Notes: a model not told the origin generated them from the sequence alone. DNA of 33,107 bases from Turicibacter sp. UBA7094 (GCA_002493395.1 DKYS01000093.1:1-33107); one strand, 5' to 3'. Shown: positions 1-8,043, counted from the stretch's first letter. A program made the numbers and translations.

Positions 1-629
1 ATTAAAATTTTGATTCGTTCTAATATTTTTTCGGATAGGCCGAGTTTGTTTAAAAGCGGATCGATATAAAGTGAAATCATTTGTCCGCCATCAAAATAGG
101 GGATAGGCAGTAAGTTAAAGAGAAAGAGTAATAAATTCATAAACATAAAAATAAACAAAACGAATTTGACGGTTGTTAATTGATCAGCAATCATGCCGAT
201 TGATTCCGCCATTCCAACGTGTGGGGCTAAAAAATGATCGAAGGAAAAAAGCGTCACGAGCGTTTTTAAAAAATTGAGAATCATTTGATTAAAAGATAAA
301 AATCCAGAAAGTAATGACGTTTGAAGGTATAGCGTTGTGGCACAAACTGCTGCGAGATAGTTAAAGGTAACCCCTGAACCTAAAACGATAAATTGTTTAA
401 AGCGAGGTAAGGTTAACGCTTGATTTTGCGGGTAAATTGTCACCCCGCCTCCAGGAATGATATTAAACCTAAACGTTGTATGCTTAGTTTTAAAAGACAG
501 CAACTTAAATCCCATCCCTGTAATCACATCAGTGGCCTTAACACCAAATAAATAAGCAGATGTGTAATGTCCGAGCTCATGAATAAAAATACTGATATAA
601 GCGACGAAGACGTACCAAAAAATCGCCAT
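1..629 (-). CDS. M50 (site-2 protease family) membrane metalloprotease, 3' end cut by window
   Basis: The reverse strand encodes 209 complete codons from an ATG at 629 and runs off the left edge without a stop. The product is a hydrophobic protein with the zinc motif HELGH at residues 17-21 (H17 and H21 as ligands, E18 as catalyst) in the first membrane segment. A second motif, PIPYFDGG, ends the visible part, with D180 as the likely third zinc ligand; it corresponds to the usual NPxPxLDGG of the M50 family. Such enzymes cut transmembrane or membrane-near substrates, for example anti-sigma factors or pro-sigma factors in sporulation. The start is supported by a run of seven G about 6 bases upstream. 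No CBS or PDZ domain is visible in this part. The substrate cannot be told from sequence. It diverges from the SEC-C gene across a 587-base gap. Confidence 0.85.
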   Translation of the reverse strand, partial: MAIFWYVFVAYISIFIHELGHYTSAYLFGVKATDVITGMGFKLLSFKTKHTTFRFNIIPGGGVTIYPQNQALTLPRFKQFIVLGSGVTFNYLAAVCATTLYLQTSLLSGFLSFNQMILNFLKTLVTLFSFDHFLAPHVGMAESIGMIADQLTTVKFVLFIFMFMNLLLFLFNLLPIPYFDGGQMISLYIDPLLNKLGLSEKILERIKIL

Positions 630-834
630 AAAATTCCCCCCCTTTTTTTTATGTCTGTCGGTGTTATACTATATGCAATCTTTCCTCCCTTCATGACGAT
701 TAGAAAAGAGGAAAGAGATTTCTATATTTTAGATTTTAAGGGTGAAAGTTCGTTAAAATGATGAAATAAATGGGAAATATGTTCGAAATATTACAAAAAT
801 CGCGATAACATTTCAAAAAAATACACGAAAATCA

Positions 835-863
835 TTTATTTAACGTTCTTTTTTATGTATAAT
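835..863 (+). promoter_or_regulatory. Putative sigma-A promoter for a non-coding RNA
   Basis: A perfect TATAAT lies at 858-863. A poor -35 (TTTATT, 835-840) sits 17 bases upstream. Transcription would start near 870, just before the folded region described next. No open frame with a credible start follows within 300 bases. Confidence 0.5.
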
Positions 864-869
864 ACGATT

Positions 870-1061
870 AGTTTTCATTTTTTAATGGATTATTTGGCAC
901 GTTTATAGAAGGTGGTACACGTCGTAAATCACGAGGACTTAAATTAGGAAGTGCGAGTCAACGTTGGAATTTGGGAGTTGTATAGAGAAAGAAAATCGTG
1001 ATAGAGTGTGTGCGCCAAATACAACATAAGCATTTAACGAATGAATAGATGTGCTTTTTTT
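870..1061 (+). ncRNA. Putative structured RNA of unknown class
   Basis: The region has nested complementary segments. ATTTGGC (892-898) pairs with GCCAAAT (1014-1020) as a closing stem. ATCACGA (928-934) pairs with TCGTGAT (996-1002) as an inner stem. Inside it are possible short stems GACT/AGTC (936-939 with 956-959) and CAAC/GTTG (959-962 with 977-980). A weak terminator follows: AAGCA (1028-1032) with TGCTT (1052-1056), then T through 1061. The loops are purine-rich. With the TATAAT at 858-863 this looks like an independent transcript of about 190 nt, ending some 155 bases before the SEC-C gene. I could not match it to tmRNA, SRP RNA, RNase P, 6S RNA or a riboswitch class whose motifs I know. 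The rest of the 630-1216 gap shows no gene. Confidence 0.4.
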
Positions 1062-1216
1062 ATCTTTAAAAAGTTAAAGGCTTAACATGAAGATGTGTCA
1101 TACATTAATCAGGATAGTTTCGGTTGGAAATTGCCGACTGACTTTGCAACTTACGAAAATGGATATTTTGTGCCCATTCGTTGAGTTGACTTTTCTTTTG
1201 TAAGGTGGGATTACTG

Positions 1217-2365
1217 ATGCAAAATCTAAATGATATGGTTAAAGAATCGATGGTTTCGAATGTGATTAAATGCGAGTATGGGGAAAGTTTTGAGACAATT
1301 TTAAATAAATTAAAAAAGACTGAATTAAAGGCGATTGTAGATGCACACGGCTTAAAAGGGTGCTCGTCGTTAGCGAAGGGGGGATTAATCGATCGAATTA
1401 AGGAAACGATTGGGGATGCGAACCGATTAGAGTATATCCTTTGCGGATTTGATGAGTTAATGATGAGTGATTTTGTCATGTTAGCGAATGAGGCGTATGT
1501 AGCCCCTGATGCGACGTTAAGTACTTGTGTGCCTGTTTTATCTCGTTTAGGTTATGTTTTACCGGTCATGAAAGAAAAAGACGTCGTATGCGTCATGCCG
1601 GAGGTTGTTAAAGAGGCGTATCGTTCTCTTGATTTAAAAACATTAGAAGCGACAAAAGAGCGAGCAGATTTAATTTATCTTTATATGAAGGCATTGGTTA
1701 ATTTATATGGAGTGTGTGAATTTAATCAATTAGTTCACGTATTCAATCAATATGAAACAGGAGAGTTAACACCGGAAGAGGCGTTAAATGTTTTATTCTG
1801 TAAGTTAACATTCAAGGGAGATGTTCAATCGTTTGGTCCTTTATTTGTGAGTGATGCGTTATTGATTGAATCAGAAATGGAAGCTGTTAAGTTGTATGAG
1901 CTTCATCAAGATAAGCCGTACTATGTGCCAACAAAAGAGGAAGTTTTACAGTTTGGAGCCGATCAAGGTGAATGGACGGACGAACTTGAAAAAGTAGCCG
2001 CCTTTATTTTTGAAAAACTTTTGAATGATGAGCAAGAGGCACGAGAACTTGCGAATGAAATTGGAATTTCTTTTGCGCATGACTATCAGCCAAAATATGC
2101 GTTTATGCTCCTTGAAGAACGTGGAATTGAAATCGGTGCCTATGAAACAAGCCAACAATTCATGGTGTTATTAACGGAAGCCTATCGCCATGCTCGTACC
2201 TGGGAGAACAAAGGATTCCGTCAAGTTGACTTAGAAGAAGGGCAACAAACAGAACAACCGATGATTGTTCCGATGATTCAACCGGTTAAATCAACAAAAA
2301 TTGGTCGTAATGAACCTTGTCCATGTCAGAGCGGGAAAAAATACAAAAAATGTTGCGGACGATAA
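1217..2365 (+). CDS. SEC-C metal-binding motif protein with SAP/Rho-N-like N-terminus
   Basis: This is a 382-residue soluble protein. Its last 20 residues carry the SEC-C zinc motif GRNEPCPCQSGKKYKKCC, as found at the C-terminus of SecA and in many uncharacterised proteins; the usual CPCGSGKKYKKCC has Gln in place of Gly here. Residues about 30-60 (ELKAIVDAHGLKGCSSLAKG and the following LIDRI) resemble a SAP or Rho N-terminal helix-extension-helix fold, which often binds nucleic acid. The middle is helical and unassigned. ATG 1217 is chosen because AAGGTGGG (1202-1209) lies 7 bases upstream; a GTG at 1205 overlaps that site. It is followed by its own terminator and is therefore probably monocistronic. 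The role is unknown; the SEC-C motif binds zinc and in SecA contacts SecB and the ribosome, so a ribosome or nucleic-acid partner is only a guess. Confidence 0.85.
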   Translation: MQNLNDMVKESMVSNVIKCEYGESFETILNKLKKTELKAIVDAHGLKGCSSLAKGGLIDRIKETIGDANRLEYILCGFDELMMSDFVMLANEAYVAPDATLSTCVPVLSRLGYVLPVMKEKDVVCVMPEVVKEAYRSLDLKTLEATKERADLIYLYMKALVNLYGVCEFNQLVHVFNQYETGELTPEEALNVLFCKLTFKGDVQSFGPLFVSDALLIESEMEAVKLYELHQDKPYYVPTKEEVLQFGADQGEWTDELEKVAAFIFEKLLNDEQEARELANEIGISFAHDYQPKYAFMLLEERGIEIGAYETSQQFMVLLTEAYRHARTWENKGFRQVDLEEGQQTEQPMIVPMIQPVKSTKIGRNEPCPCQSGKKYKKCCGR

Positions 2366-2378
2366 ATCAATAAGAAGA

Positions 2379-2418
2379 AGGGCCGATCGTAAGTTTATCA
2401 ACGGTTGGTCCTTTTTTT
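2379..2418 (+). terminator. Rho-independent terminator after SEC-C gene
   Basis: AGGGCCGATCGT (2379-2390) pairs over 12 positions, four of them G-T, with ACGGTTGGTCCT (2401-2412). The loop is 10 bases and a T tract runs to 2418. Confidence 0.85.
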
Positions 2419-2450
2419 GTCATCTTTCATGCGCGATTTTTGCGAACAAA

Positions 2451-2459
2451 TGGTATAAT
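2451..2459 (+). promoter_or_regulatory. Extended -10 promoter of the sucrose regulator
   Basis: TGGTATAAT (2451-2459) is a perfect extended -10 (TGnTATAAT). No convincing -35 is present. It lies about 40 bases before the LacI-family start codon, directly after the previous terminator. Confidence 0.7.
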
Positions 2460-2496
2460 TTAATGAATGAGAATGTTAGAAAAGGGTGGTTTTGGC

Positions 2497-3477
2497 ATGG
2501 CGACAATTAAAGAGGTGGCTAAACGAGCAGGTGTTTCCGTTGGCACGGTGTCTAAAGTGATTAATCATATTGAGGTTAAGCCGAAAACGAAACAGGCTGT
2601 CGAGTTGGCGATTAAAGAATTAAAGTATGAACCTAATATTTATGCGCGTGGTTTAAAAGTGAGTCGTACGCATACCATCGCACTGATTCTTCCGACCGTT
2701 TGGCATCCATTTTATGGAGAATTAGCTTATCATATTGAACGTTATTTACGACAAAACCAATATAAAATGATTCTTTGTAATTCTGAAGGAGACTATTTAA
2801 CAGAACTGGCTTATTTAACAATGGCTAAACAAAATCAAGTAGATGGAATTATTACCATTACGTATAGCGATATTGAATCTTATATTCCTCCGACGATTCC
2901 GTTAATAAGCATTGACCGCTTTTTTAATGAGGAGATTCCATATGTTAGTAGTGACAATTTTTCGGGAGGAGCTCTGGCGGCCAAACATTTAGATGACGTA
3001 GGTTGTCAGTCCGTCTGCTTTGTTGGGCACGGTTCAAAAAAAGATAATGCCACGAGAAATCGGCGAAAAGGTTTTGTCGATTATTGCGAAAAACATCAAA
3101 AATGCTATCAGATATTTGACGATCAAGGAAATCATGAAGCTTTTCAGAGAAACTTAGAATTGTTTTTGAAAAACGAGGTCATTGAAAAATCAGCGATTGA
3201 TGGAATATTTGCGGTAACGGATGATTATGCCTTTCAGGTGGTGGACTACTTAATACAACAGGGGAAAAGGGTTCCAGAAGATGTTCAGATTATTGGTTTT
3301 GACGGGATTAAATCCTCGGTAACTGATGAAATTAAAATCACAACGATTTGTCAGCCGATTGAAGAAATCGCTAAAAGGAGTGTCGGTGGGGTGATTGCCT
3401 TAATTAATAAACAAGAGGTTTCTCATGAAGTCTTATTGCCCGTTCATCTTTTTCAAGGGAAAACAACGAAAGGATAG
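2497..3477 (+). CDS. scrR: LacI-family sucrose operon repressor (ScrR-like)
   Basis: This is a 326-residue LacI/GalR-family regulator. Residues 2-22 (ATIKEVAKRAGVSVGTVSKV) are the helix-turn-helix, followed by a hinge helix and a periplasmic-binding-protein-like ligand domain. Family segments visible in it include HTIALILPTVWHPFYGEL and, near the C-terminus, EDVQIIGFDG. The start ATG 2497 follows AGGGTGG; an ATG 30 bases upstream would add ten residues before the conserved MATIKEVA start and is less likely. It lies just upstream of, and in the same direction as, the sucrose PTS operon but has its own promoter and terminator. Two LacI-type palindromes sit at that operon's promoter, so it very probably represses scrABK and is released by a sucrose-derived sugar such as sucrose-6-phosphate or fructose. 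The ligand is inferred from context only. Confidence 0.88.
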   Translation: MATIKEVAKRAGVSVGTVSKVINHIEVKPKTKQAVELAIKELKYEPNIYARGLKVSRTHTIALILPTVWHPFYGELAYHIERYLRQNQYKMILCNSEGDYLTELAYLTMAKQNQVDGIITITYSDIESYIPPTIPLISIDRFFNEEIPYVSSDNFSGGALAAKHLDDVGCQSVCFVGHGSKKDNATRNRRKGFVDYCEKHQKCYQIFDDQGNHEAFQRNLELFLKNEVIEKSAIDGIFAVTDDYAFQVVDYLIQQGKRVPEDVQIIGFDGIKSSVTDEIKITTICQPIEEIAKRSVGGVIALINKQEVSHEVLLPVHLFQGKTTKG

Positions 3478-3508
3478 TCTGTGAATCAGGTTATCCTTTT
3501 CTTTTTTT
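3469..3508 (+). terminator. Terminator after scrR
   Basis: AAAGGATA (3469-3476) pairs with TATCCTTT (3492-3499), with an inner CTG/CAG extension across a mismatch. The T-rich tract runs to 3508. The stem overlaps the scrR stop codon. Confidence 0.8.
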
Positions 3509-3539
3509 AAAAAAACGGGAAGCGTTTTGTTTTTTGTTG

Positions 3540-3569
3540 TTGACAGGGGGACTTTTCCCATAGTATACT
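3540..3569 (+). promoter_or_regulatory. Sigma-A promoter of the sucrose operon
   Basis: A consensus TTGACA (3540-3545) is separated by 18 bases from TATACT (3564-3569). This is the strongest complete promoter in the left half of the window. The predicted start is near 3576, immediately before the first operator. Confidence 0.85.
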
Positions 3570-3578
3570 GAAAATATA

Positions 3579-3632
3579 AAAAGTGAAACGTTTCATTATT
3601 TTTTTGATTTTGAAATGAAACGTTTCACTTTT
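3579..3632 (+). promoter_or_regulatory. Twin operators for the LacI-family repressor
   Basis: The palindrome TGAAACGTTTCA occurs twice, at 3584-3595 and 3616-3627, with centres 32 bp apart (about three helical turns). The flanks are also mirrored, giving 19-base inverted arms at 3579-3597 and 3614-3632. The sites cover the start of transcription and the leader, which fits repression by a dimer or tetramer of the upstream LacI-family protein. The core is 12 bp with a central CG, two bases shorter than a 14-bp CcpA cre site, so I assign it to ScrR rather than CcpA. Confidence 0.85.
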
Positions 3633-3655
3633 GGAGAGTTAGAGGAGGGAATCAT

Positions 3656-5095
3656 GTGAAACAACAAAAATATCAAGAAACGGCGAGTCAAATCCTTTTC
3701 CTTGTTGGAGGGAAAGAGAATGTTGTTCGAGTCGCAAGTTGTGCCACACGTTTACGGATTGTCGTGTGTGAGGATCAAAAAATAGATGTTGAACAAATTG
3801 AATCGTTAGAGTTAGTGAAGGGAACGTTTAATAATGGAGGACAGTTTCAAATTATATTAGGGACTGGAATCGTCGATCAGGTGTATCAAGAATTTCTGAA
3901 ACAGACTGGGATTCAAGAAATTGGAAAAGAGGAACTAAAAGAGGTAGCTGGGGCAAAAATGAACGTTTTTCAACGAGTACTTAAGTCATTAGCCGATGTT
4001 TTTGTTCCCATTTTACCTGCCTTAGTTGCGGCTGGATTACTCATGGGACTAAATAATGTCTTAACTGCACAAGGTTTGTTTATCGAAGGGAAGTCTTTGA
4101 TTGAAGCTTATCCGCAAATGGCAGACTTAGCAGAGATGATTAATTTATTTTCAAATGCAGCTTTTACCTTTTTACCTGTTTTAATTGGGTTTTCGGCGGT
4201 GAAGATTTTTGGAGGAACGCCTGTATTAGGGGCTGTTATCGGGGCCATTATGATTCATCCAGATTTATTAAATGGTTATAGTTACGGGCAGGCCTTATTA
4301 GATCACACAATCCCTGTCTGGAACGTTTTTGGATTTGAAATTGCAAAGGTAGGGTACCAGGGAACCGTTTTACCCGTCATTGTATCGGCGTTTGTTTTAG
4401 CAAAAGTTGAACAGAAAACACGCAAAATCGTTCCGGCCATGTTTGATAATATTATTACCCCATTAGTTGCTGTGCTAGTGACAGCCGTTCTTACGTTTAT
4501 TGTTATCGGACCTGTGATGCGAATTGTTGGGGACGGATTAACTGAGGCGGTCATGTGGTTATTCTTCTCGTTAGGCCCTGTGGGAGGTGCCATTTATGGG
4601 GTGGCTTATCCATTATTAGTGATTACGGGAATGCATCACTCATTAGTTACAGCGGAAACTCAAATTTTAGCTAATATCGGGACACTTGGTGGATCACCTA
4701 CTTTTGCTGTTGTTGCTGCCTCAAATGTCGCTCAAGGAGCGGCTGCTTTAGCAGTGATGTATTTGATGAAAAATGATGCTAAAATGAAAGGGCTAGCTTC
4801 GGCATCGGGGGTGTCAGCGTTACTTGGAATTACGGAACCAGCCGTCTTTGGGGTTAATCTGAAGTTAAAATATCCGTTTATTGGGGCATTAGTCGGTTCA
4901 GCAGTAGCGGCGGCTTATGGAACTTTTATGAAGGTCTTATCTGTTTCACCAGGACCTGCCGGATTGCCTGGCGTGATTGTCATTCGTCCAGAATCAATGG
5001 TTCAATATATGGTAACGTTAGGTATCGCGTTTATTGTTGGATTTATCGCAACGCTTATGTTGGCGCGAATGTTTAATAAAAAAATAAAAGGTTAA
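3656..5095 (+). CDS. scrA: PTS sucrose-specific EIIBC permease
   Basis: This 479-residue phosphotransferase permease takes up sucrose and phosphorylates it to sucrose-6-phosphate. The N-terminal IIB domain (about 1-85) contains the phosphorylated cysteine C29 in SCATRLRI. A long hydrophobic IIC domain (about 105-475) follows, with conserved GMHHS and GITEPAVFGVNLKLKYPF segments. There is no IIA domain, so a separate IIA-Glc-type protein must supply phosphate, as is usual for sucrose EIIBC enzymes. The start is GTG 3656 with AGAGGAGG close upstream; the ATG two bases earlier runs straight into TGA. The gene is first in an operon with scrB (20-base gap) and scrK. Sucrose specificity is inferred from the neighbouring sucrose-6-phosphate hydrolase and fructokinase; trehalose or other glucoside permeases are close relatives. 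Confidence 0.9.
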   Translation: MKQQKYQETASQILFLVGGKENVVRVASCATRLRIVVCEDQKIDVEQIESLELVKGTFNNGGQFQIILGTGIVDQVYQEFLKQTGIQEIGKEELKEVAGAKMNVFQRVLKSLADVFVPILPALVAAGLLMGLNNVLTAQGLFIEGKSLIEAYPQMADLAEMINLFSNAAFTFLPVLIGFSAVKIFGGTPVLGAVIGAIMIHPDLLNGYSYGQALLDHTIPVWNVFGFEIAKVGYQGTVLPVIVSAFVLAKVEQKTRKIVPAMFDNIITPLVAVLVTAVLTFIVIGPVMRIVGDGLTEAVMWLFFSLGPVGGAIYGVAYPLLVITGMHHSLVTAETQILANIGTLGGSPTFAVVAASNVAQGAAALAVMYLMKNDAKMKGLASASGVSALLGITEPAVFGVNLKLKYPFIGALVGSAVAAAYGTFMKVLSVSPGPAGLPGVIVIRPESMVQYMVTLGIAFIVGFIATLMLARMFNKKIKG

Positions 5096-5115
5096 ATTAT
5101 AAAGGAGTGTATCAG

Positions 5116-6588
5116 ATGGAGTGGACAACAGAGCAACGTTATCGACGAATTGAAGACGTATCGAAAGAGGAATATGAAAAATTAAAGGATCAGGTGAATC
5201 ACTGCCCTTATCGACAAACGTATCATATTCAGCCAATCACAGGGTTGTTAAATGATCCAAATGGATTCAGTTACTTTAATGGGGAGTACCATTTGTTTTA
5301 TCAATGGTTCCCACTAGGACCCGTTCATGGCGTGAAGTACTGGTACCATACCGTATCGAAAGATTTAGTGCATTGGAGAAATGAAGGAATCGCCTTAGAA
5401 CCCGATTGTTCTTTTGATAGCCATGGTGTCTTTTCTGGAACAGCCATTGAAAAGGACCATCAGTTATATTTAATGTATACGGGAAATGCTCGTGATAAGG
5501 ATTGGGTTAGATATCCGACACAATGTTTGGCAGTGATGAACAAGGAAGGAAAGATAACGAAATACGAGGAACCGGTGATTAAAAATAGACCCCCAAAAGT
5601 AACGGAGCATTTTCGAGACCCAAAAGTTTTTCAAGTGGGGGATACGTATTATTGCCTTGTTGGCGCTGAGCTTGAAGGAAATCAAGGAACGGTTGTTTAT
5701 TACGAGTCAAAAGATTTAGTGGACTGGACTTACAAAGGAGAAGTCAAAACCTCATTTAAAGGAAACGGATTTATGTGGGAATGCCCGGATTATTTCACCC
5801 AAAATGGTAAGGGGGTCATGATTCTTTCACCACAGGGAATGGAAGCGCAGGGAGATCTTTATAACAACATTTTCCAATCTGGATATTTGATCGGAGAAGA
5901 AATTGATTGGCAGGAGGGCGTGTTTAAACATGGGGATTTCGTTGAATTAGATAGAGGATTTGAATTTTACGCTCCCCAAACCATGCAAGATCCAAGTGGA
6001 AGAAGGATTTTAGTCGGTTGGTTTGGTCTACCTGGTGTTGATTGTGTGAGCGATGAAAATGGTTGGGCGCATTGTTTGACGATTCCACGCGAATTAATCG
6101 TGGAGGATAATAAATTATGGCAACGTCCGATTAAAGAACTTGAGCAATTGCGAAAAGAAACGCATACGGTCACACACCTTTTGCAACAGGAATCAACATC
6201 TTTTGATAATTTTAGAGGAACTGTTTATGAACTAATGGCCGAGTTTACCGAGATTGAAGCTGAAGTTGTCGGGATTAAACTTCGTAAAGGGGAAAACGAG
6301 GAAACGTTATTTTATTACGATTTAATAAATAAAAAGCTAGTATTAGATCGCTTAAAATCAGGACGCACGTGTGGGGATGAATATGGAACGGTGAGAAAAT
6401 GTCATTTTGATGAAAAGCAACTGAAATTGCAAATTTTTGTCGATGTTTCCTCAATTGAAATTTTCGTCAACGACGGAGCTGAAGTGTTCTCAACACGCAT
6501 TTTCACAAAAGAGGAAAGCGCAGGCATTGAATTTTTTACAGATGGAGTGGTAAAATTAAAGACAACCATGTGGGGGTTAAACGTTTAG
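5116..6588 (+). CDS. scrB: Sucrose-6-phosphate hydrolase (GH32 invertase)
   Basis: This 490-residue cytoplasmic glycoside hydrolase family 32 enzyme splits sucrose-6-phosphate into glucose-6-phosphate and fructose. All three GH32 signature sites are present: the nucleophile D47 in LLNDPNG, the transition-state Asp D168 in FRDPKVF, and the acid/base E222 in WECPDYF. The five-bladed propeller covers about residues 30-340, and a C-terminal beta-sandwich with SSIEIFVNDG follows. No signal peptide is visible, which fits action on the phosphorylated, internal substrate. ATG 5116 is 8 bases after AAAGGAG; a GTG at 5107 overlaps that site. It lies 20 bases after scrA and 14 before scrK, so the three are surely co-transcribed. 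Confidence 0.93.
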   Translation: MEWTTEQRYRRIEDVSKEEYEKLKDQVNHCPYRQTYHIQPITGLLNDPNGFSYFNGEYHLFYQWFPLGPVHGVKYWYHTVSKDLVHWRNEGIALEPDCSFDSHGVFSGTAIEKDHQLYLMYTGNARDKDWVRYPTQCLAVMNKEGKITKYEEPVIKNRPPKVTEHFRDPKVFQVGDTYYCLVGAELEGNQGTVVYYESKDLVDWTYKGEVKTSFKGNGFMWECPDYFTQNGKGVMILSPQGMEAQGDLYNNIFQSGYLIGEEIDWQEGVFKHGDFVELDRGFEFYAPQTMQDPSGRRILVGWFGLPGVDCVSDENGWAHCLTIPRELIVEDNKLWQRPIKELEQLRKETHTVTHLLQQESTSFDNFRGTVYELMAEFTEIEAEVVGIKLRKGENEETLFYYDLINKKLVLDRLKSGRTCGDEYGTVRKCHFDEKQLKLQIFVDVSSIEIFVNDGAEVFSTRIFTKEESAGIEFFTDGVVKLKTTMWGLNV

Positions 6589-6602
6589 AAAGAGGTGGAA
6601 AA

Positions 6603-7550
6603 ATGGCACAAGTAATTTGTCCAGGTGAAGTATTAATTGATTTTATTTCGCTTGAAAATGGGAAGAAGTTAGTGAATGTAGAACGTTTTCAAAAAAAAGC
6701 AGGGGGAGCACCTGCTAATGTGGCGACGGCACTTGTCAAACTAGGAGCATCTGCAGAATTTGTTGGGGCGATTGGAAAGGATTCATTCGGTAAATTTTTA
6801 ACTGAAACCCTTGAACGTTATCACGTAGGAACGAAACATATAGTTGAGGATTCGACACTCGGGACAACGGTGGCCTACGTCTCAATCGATGAGCATGGAG
6901 AGCGCGATTTTGAGTTCATGCGTGGGGCAGATGGAAATCTATCACCTGATCAAATTGATTTTGATGCATTTAAAGACTGTAAAATTGTTCATCTTGGAAG
7001 TGCTACTGCTTTACTTGGGGATCAATTGTATGAGGTTTATAAGTCATTTATTGCGTTTGCTATAAAGAATCATAAGTTTATCTCGTTTGATCCAAATTAT
7101 CGTGAGGCGCTTTATCATGATAAAAAAGAATTATTTGTTCGTCACTGTAAAGAGGTGATTAAATCAGTTGATCTTATTAAGGTTTCCGAGGAAGAAGGTC
7201 AAATTATTACAGGTGAAACGGACCATGATAAAATGATTTCTGCGTTACATGAACTAGGAGCTAAAATCGTTACCTTAACCCTTGGAAAAGATGGATCCCT
7301 TGTTTCTATCAAAAAGGTGTATAAAGTGGAGAGTGTGCCAGTCAAAATGATTGATTCAACAGGGGCCGGTGACGCTTTTATTGGGGCCCTCTTATCGCAA
7401 ATTGCTAATTTGGAAAATCCAAAAGCCATTTTAACAGATGAGGCGATGCTGATTGAATTTACCAAAAAAGCCAATAAGGTCGGTGCTTTAACAACGACGA
7501 AGTTAGGGGCATTAGATTCCATTCCATCGTGGGAAGAAGTCACGATTTAA
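6603..7550 (+). CDS. scrK: Fructokinase (PfkB/ribokinase family)
   Basis: This 315-residue sugar kinase phosphorylates the fructose released by ScrB to fructose-6-phosphate. The PfkB first signature, GGAPANVATALVKLG, is at about 34-48. The second, DSTGAGDAFIGALL, contains the catalytic base D257 and the anion-hole glycines. Length and layout are typical of the family. ATG 6603 follows AGAGGTGG; an upstream start at 6570 would overlap the end of scrB. It closes the sucrose operon and is followed by a terminator. Specificity for fructose rests on operon context, since PfkB kinases for other sugars look similar. Confidence 0.9.
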   Translation: MAQVICPGEVLIDFISLENGKKLVNVERFQKKAGGAPANVATALVKLGASAEFVGAIGKDSFGKFLTETLERYHVGTKHIVEDSTLGTTVAYVSIDEHGERDFEFMRGADGNLSPDQIDFDAFKDCKIVHLGSATALLGDQLYEVYKSFIAFAIKNHKFISFDPNYREALYHDKKELFVRHCKEVIKSVDLIKVSEEEGQIITGETDHDKMISALHELGAKIVTLTLGKDGSLVSIKKVYKVESVPVKMIDSTGAGDAFIGALLSQIANLENPKAILTDEAMLIEFTKKANKVGALTTTKLGALDSIPSWEEVTI

Positions 7551-7569
7551 AAAAGAATTTTTATCGGGA

Positions 7570-7596
7570 AAAGGGAAAGTTGTCTTCCCTTTTTTT
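7570..7596 (+). terminator. Terminator of the sucrose operon
   Basis: AAAGGGAA (7570-7577) pairs with TTCCCTTT (7585-7592) around a 7-base loop and is followed by T to 7596. Confidence 0.85.
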
Positions 7597-7672
7597 GTTT
7601 CCGTTTTAAAGCTTTGCCGGAGGGCGAAGTAAGCAAAAGGGTGTGGATTTAATGTTATATTTTCTCTTTTTT

Positions 7673-7678
7673 TATAAT
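7673..7678 (+). promoter_or_regulatory. Putative -10 box for the unknown gene pair
   Basis: TATAAT is at 7673-7678, about 42 bases before the start at 7720. I see no good -35 element. Confidence 0.45.
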
Positions 7679-7719
7679 AGGATGATAATAAAGTCAGATT
7701 CATTGAAGGAGAATGAGTG

Positions 7720-8010
7720 ATGGAAAGAAGCTTTAAACGCGTACGAGTGGTTGTGGTGCAACCAGAAGAGCAAATTTACTTTGATCGCTATTATAACGAT
7801 CCGTTAGGAGCAATGGATAAATTTAACTATTTTTGCAAGTTAGCTAAAATTAATTACCCGCAACAAATTGAGTTTGCGATGGAACGAACGTCTCTCTATA
7901 ATGAGATGACGGCGTATTTTCCTTATAATGAAATTAATCCATCGAATCAATCTGGATTTGTTCAAGTTTCAATGTATTTTGAAGTCGATCGCTTACGCGC
8001 GGCTGAGTAA
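7720..8010 (+). CDS. Hypothetical protein, 96 residues
   Basis: I do not recognise this protein. It is a small soluble protein starting MERSFKRVRVVVVQ, with a basic N-terminus, an aromatic-rich middle (YFDRYYNDPLGAMDKFNYFC) and an end that alternates hydrophobic residues (GFVQVSMYFEVDRL). The whole could be a compact alpha/beta domain. No signal peptide, membrane segment or metal motif is visible. ATG 7720 is 8 bases after GAAGGAG; a GTG at 7717 is an alternative. Codon use and ribosome site look normal, so it is probably a real gene. It is 33 bases upstream of the methyltransferase-like gene at 8044, with no terminator between them, so the two are likely co-transcribed. Confidence 0.7.
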   Translation: MERSFKRVRVVVVQPEEQIYFDRYYNDPLGAMDKFNYFCKLAKINYPQQIEFAMERTSLYNEMTAYFPYNEINPSNQSGFVQVSMYFEVDRLRAAE

Positions 8011-8043
8011 AAAGACTTAGACTTTTGTTGGAGGATGAAGGGA

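Noticed and set aside
567..761. A 64-codon plus-strand frame overlapping the start of the M50 gene.
   Set aside because: It is antisense to a frame with clear HELGH and DGG motifs, has no family features and no ribosome site.
887..985. An open frame reading through the folded-RNA region, with a protein-like basic segment (GGTRRKSRGLKLGS) ending at a TAG at 983.
   Set aside because: It has no start codon or ribosome site in frame, about 33 open codons is not unusual by chance, and the paired stems explain the sequence better.
870..1061. Assignment of this RNA to 6S, SRP, tmRNA, RNase P or a common riboswitch.
   Set aside because: None of the conserved core sequences I know for these classes is present, and the inner part looks multibranched, unlike the rod of 6S RNA.
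3584..3627. CcpA catabolite-response elements at the sucrose promoter.
   Set aside because: The palindrome cores are 12 bp with a central CG, two bases shorter than the 14-bp cre pattern, and they occur as a matched pair next to a LacI-family gene, so a specific repressor fits better.
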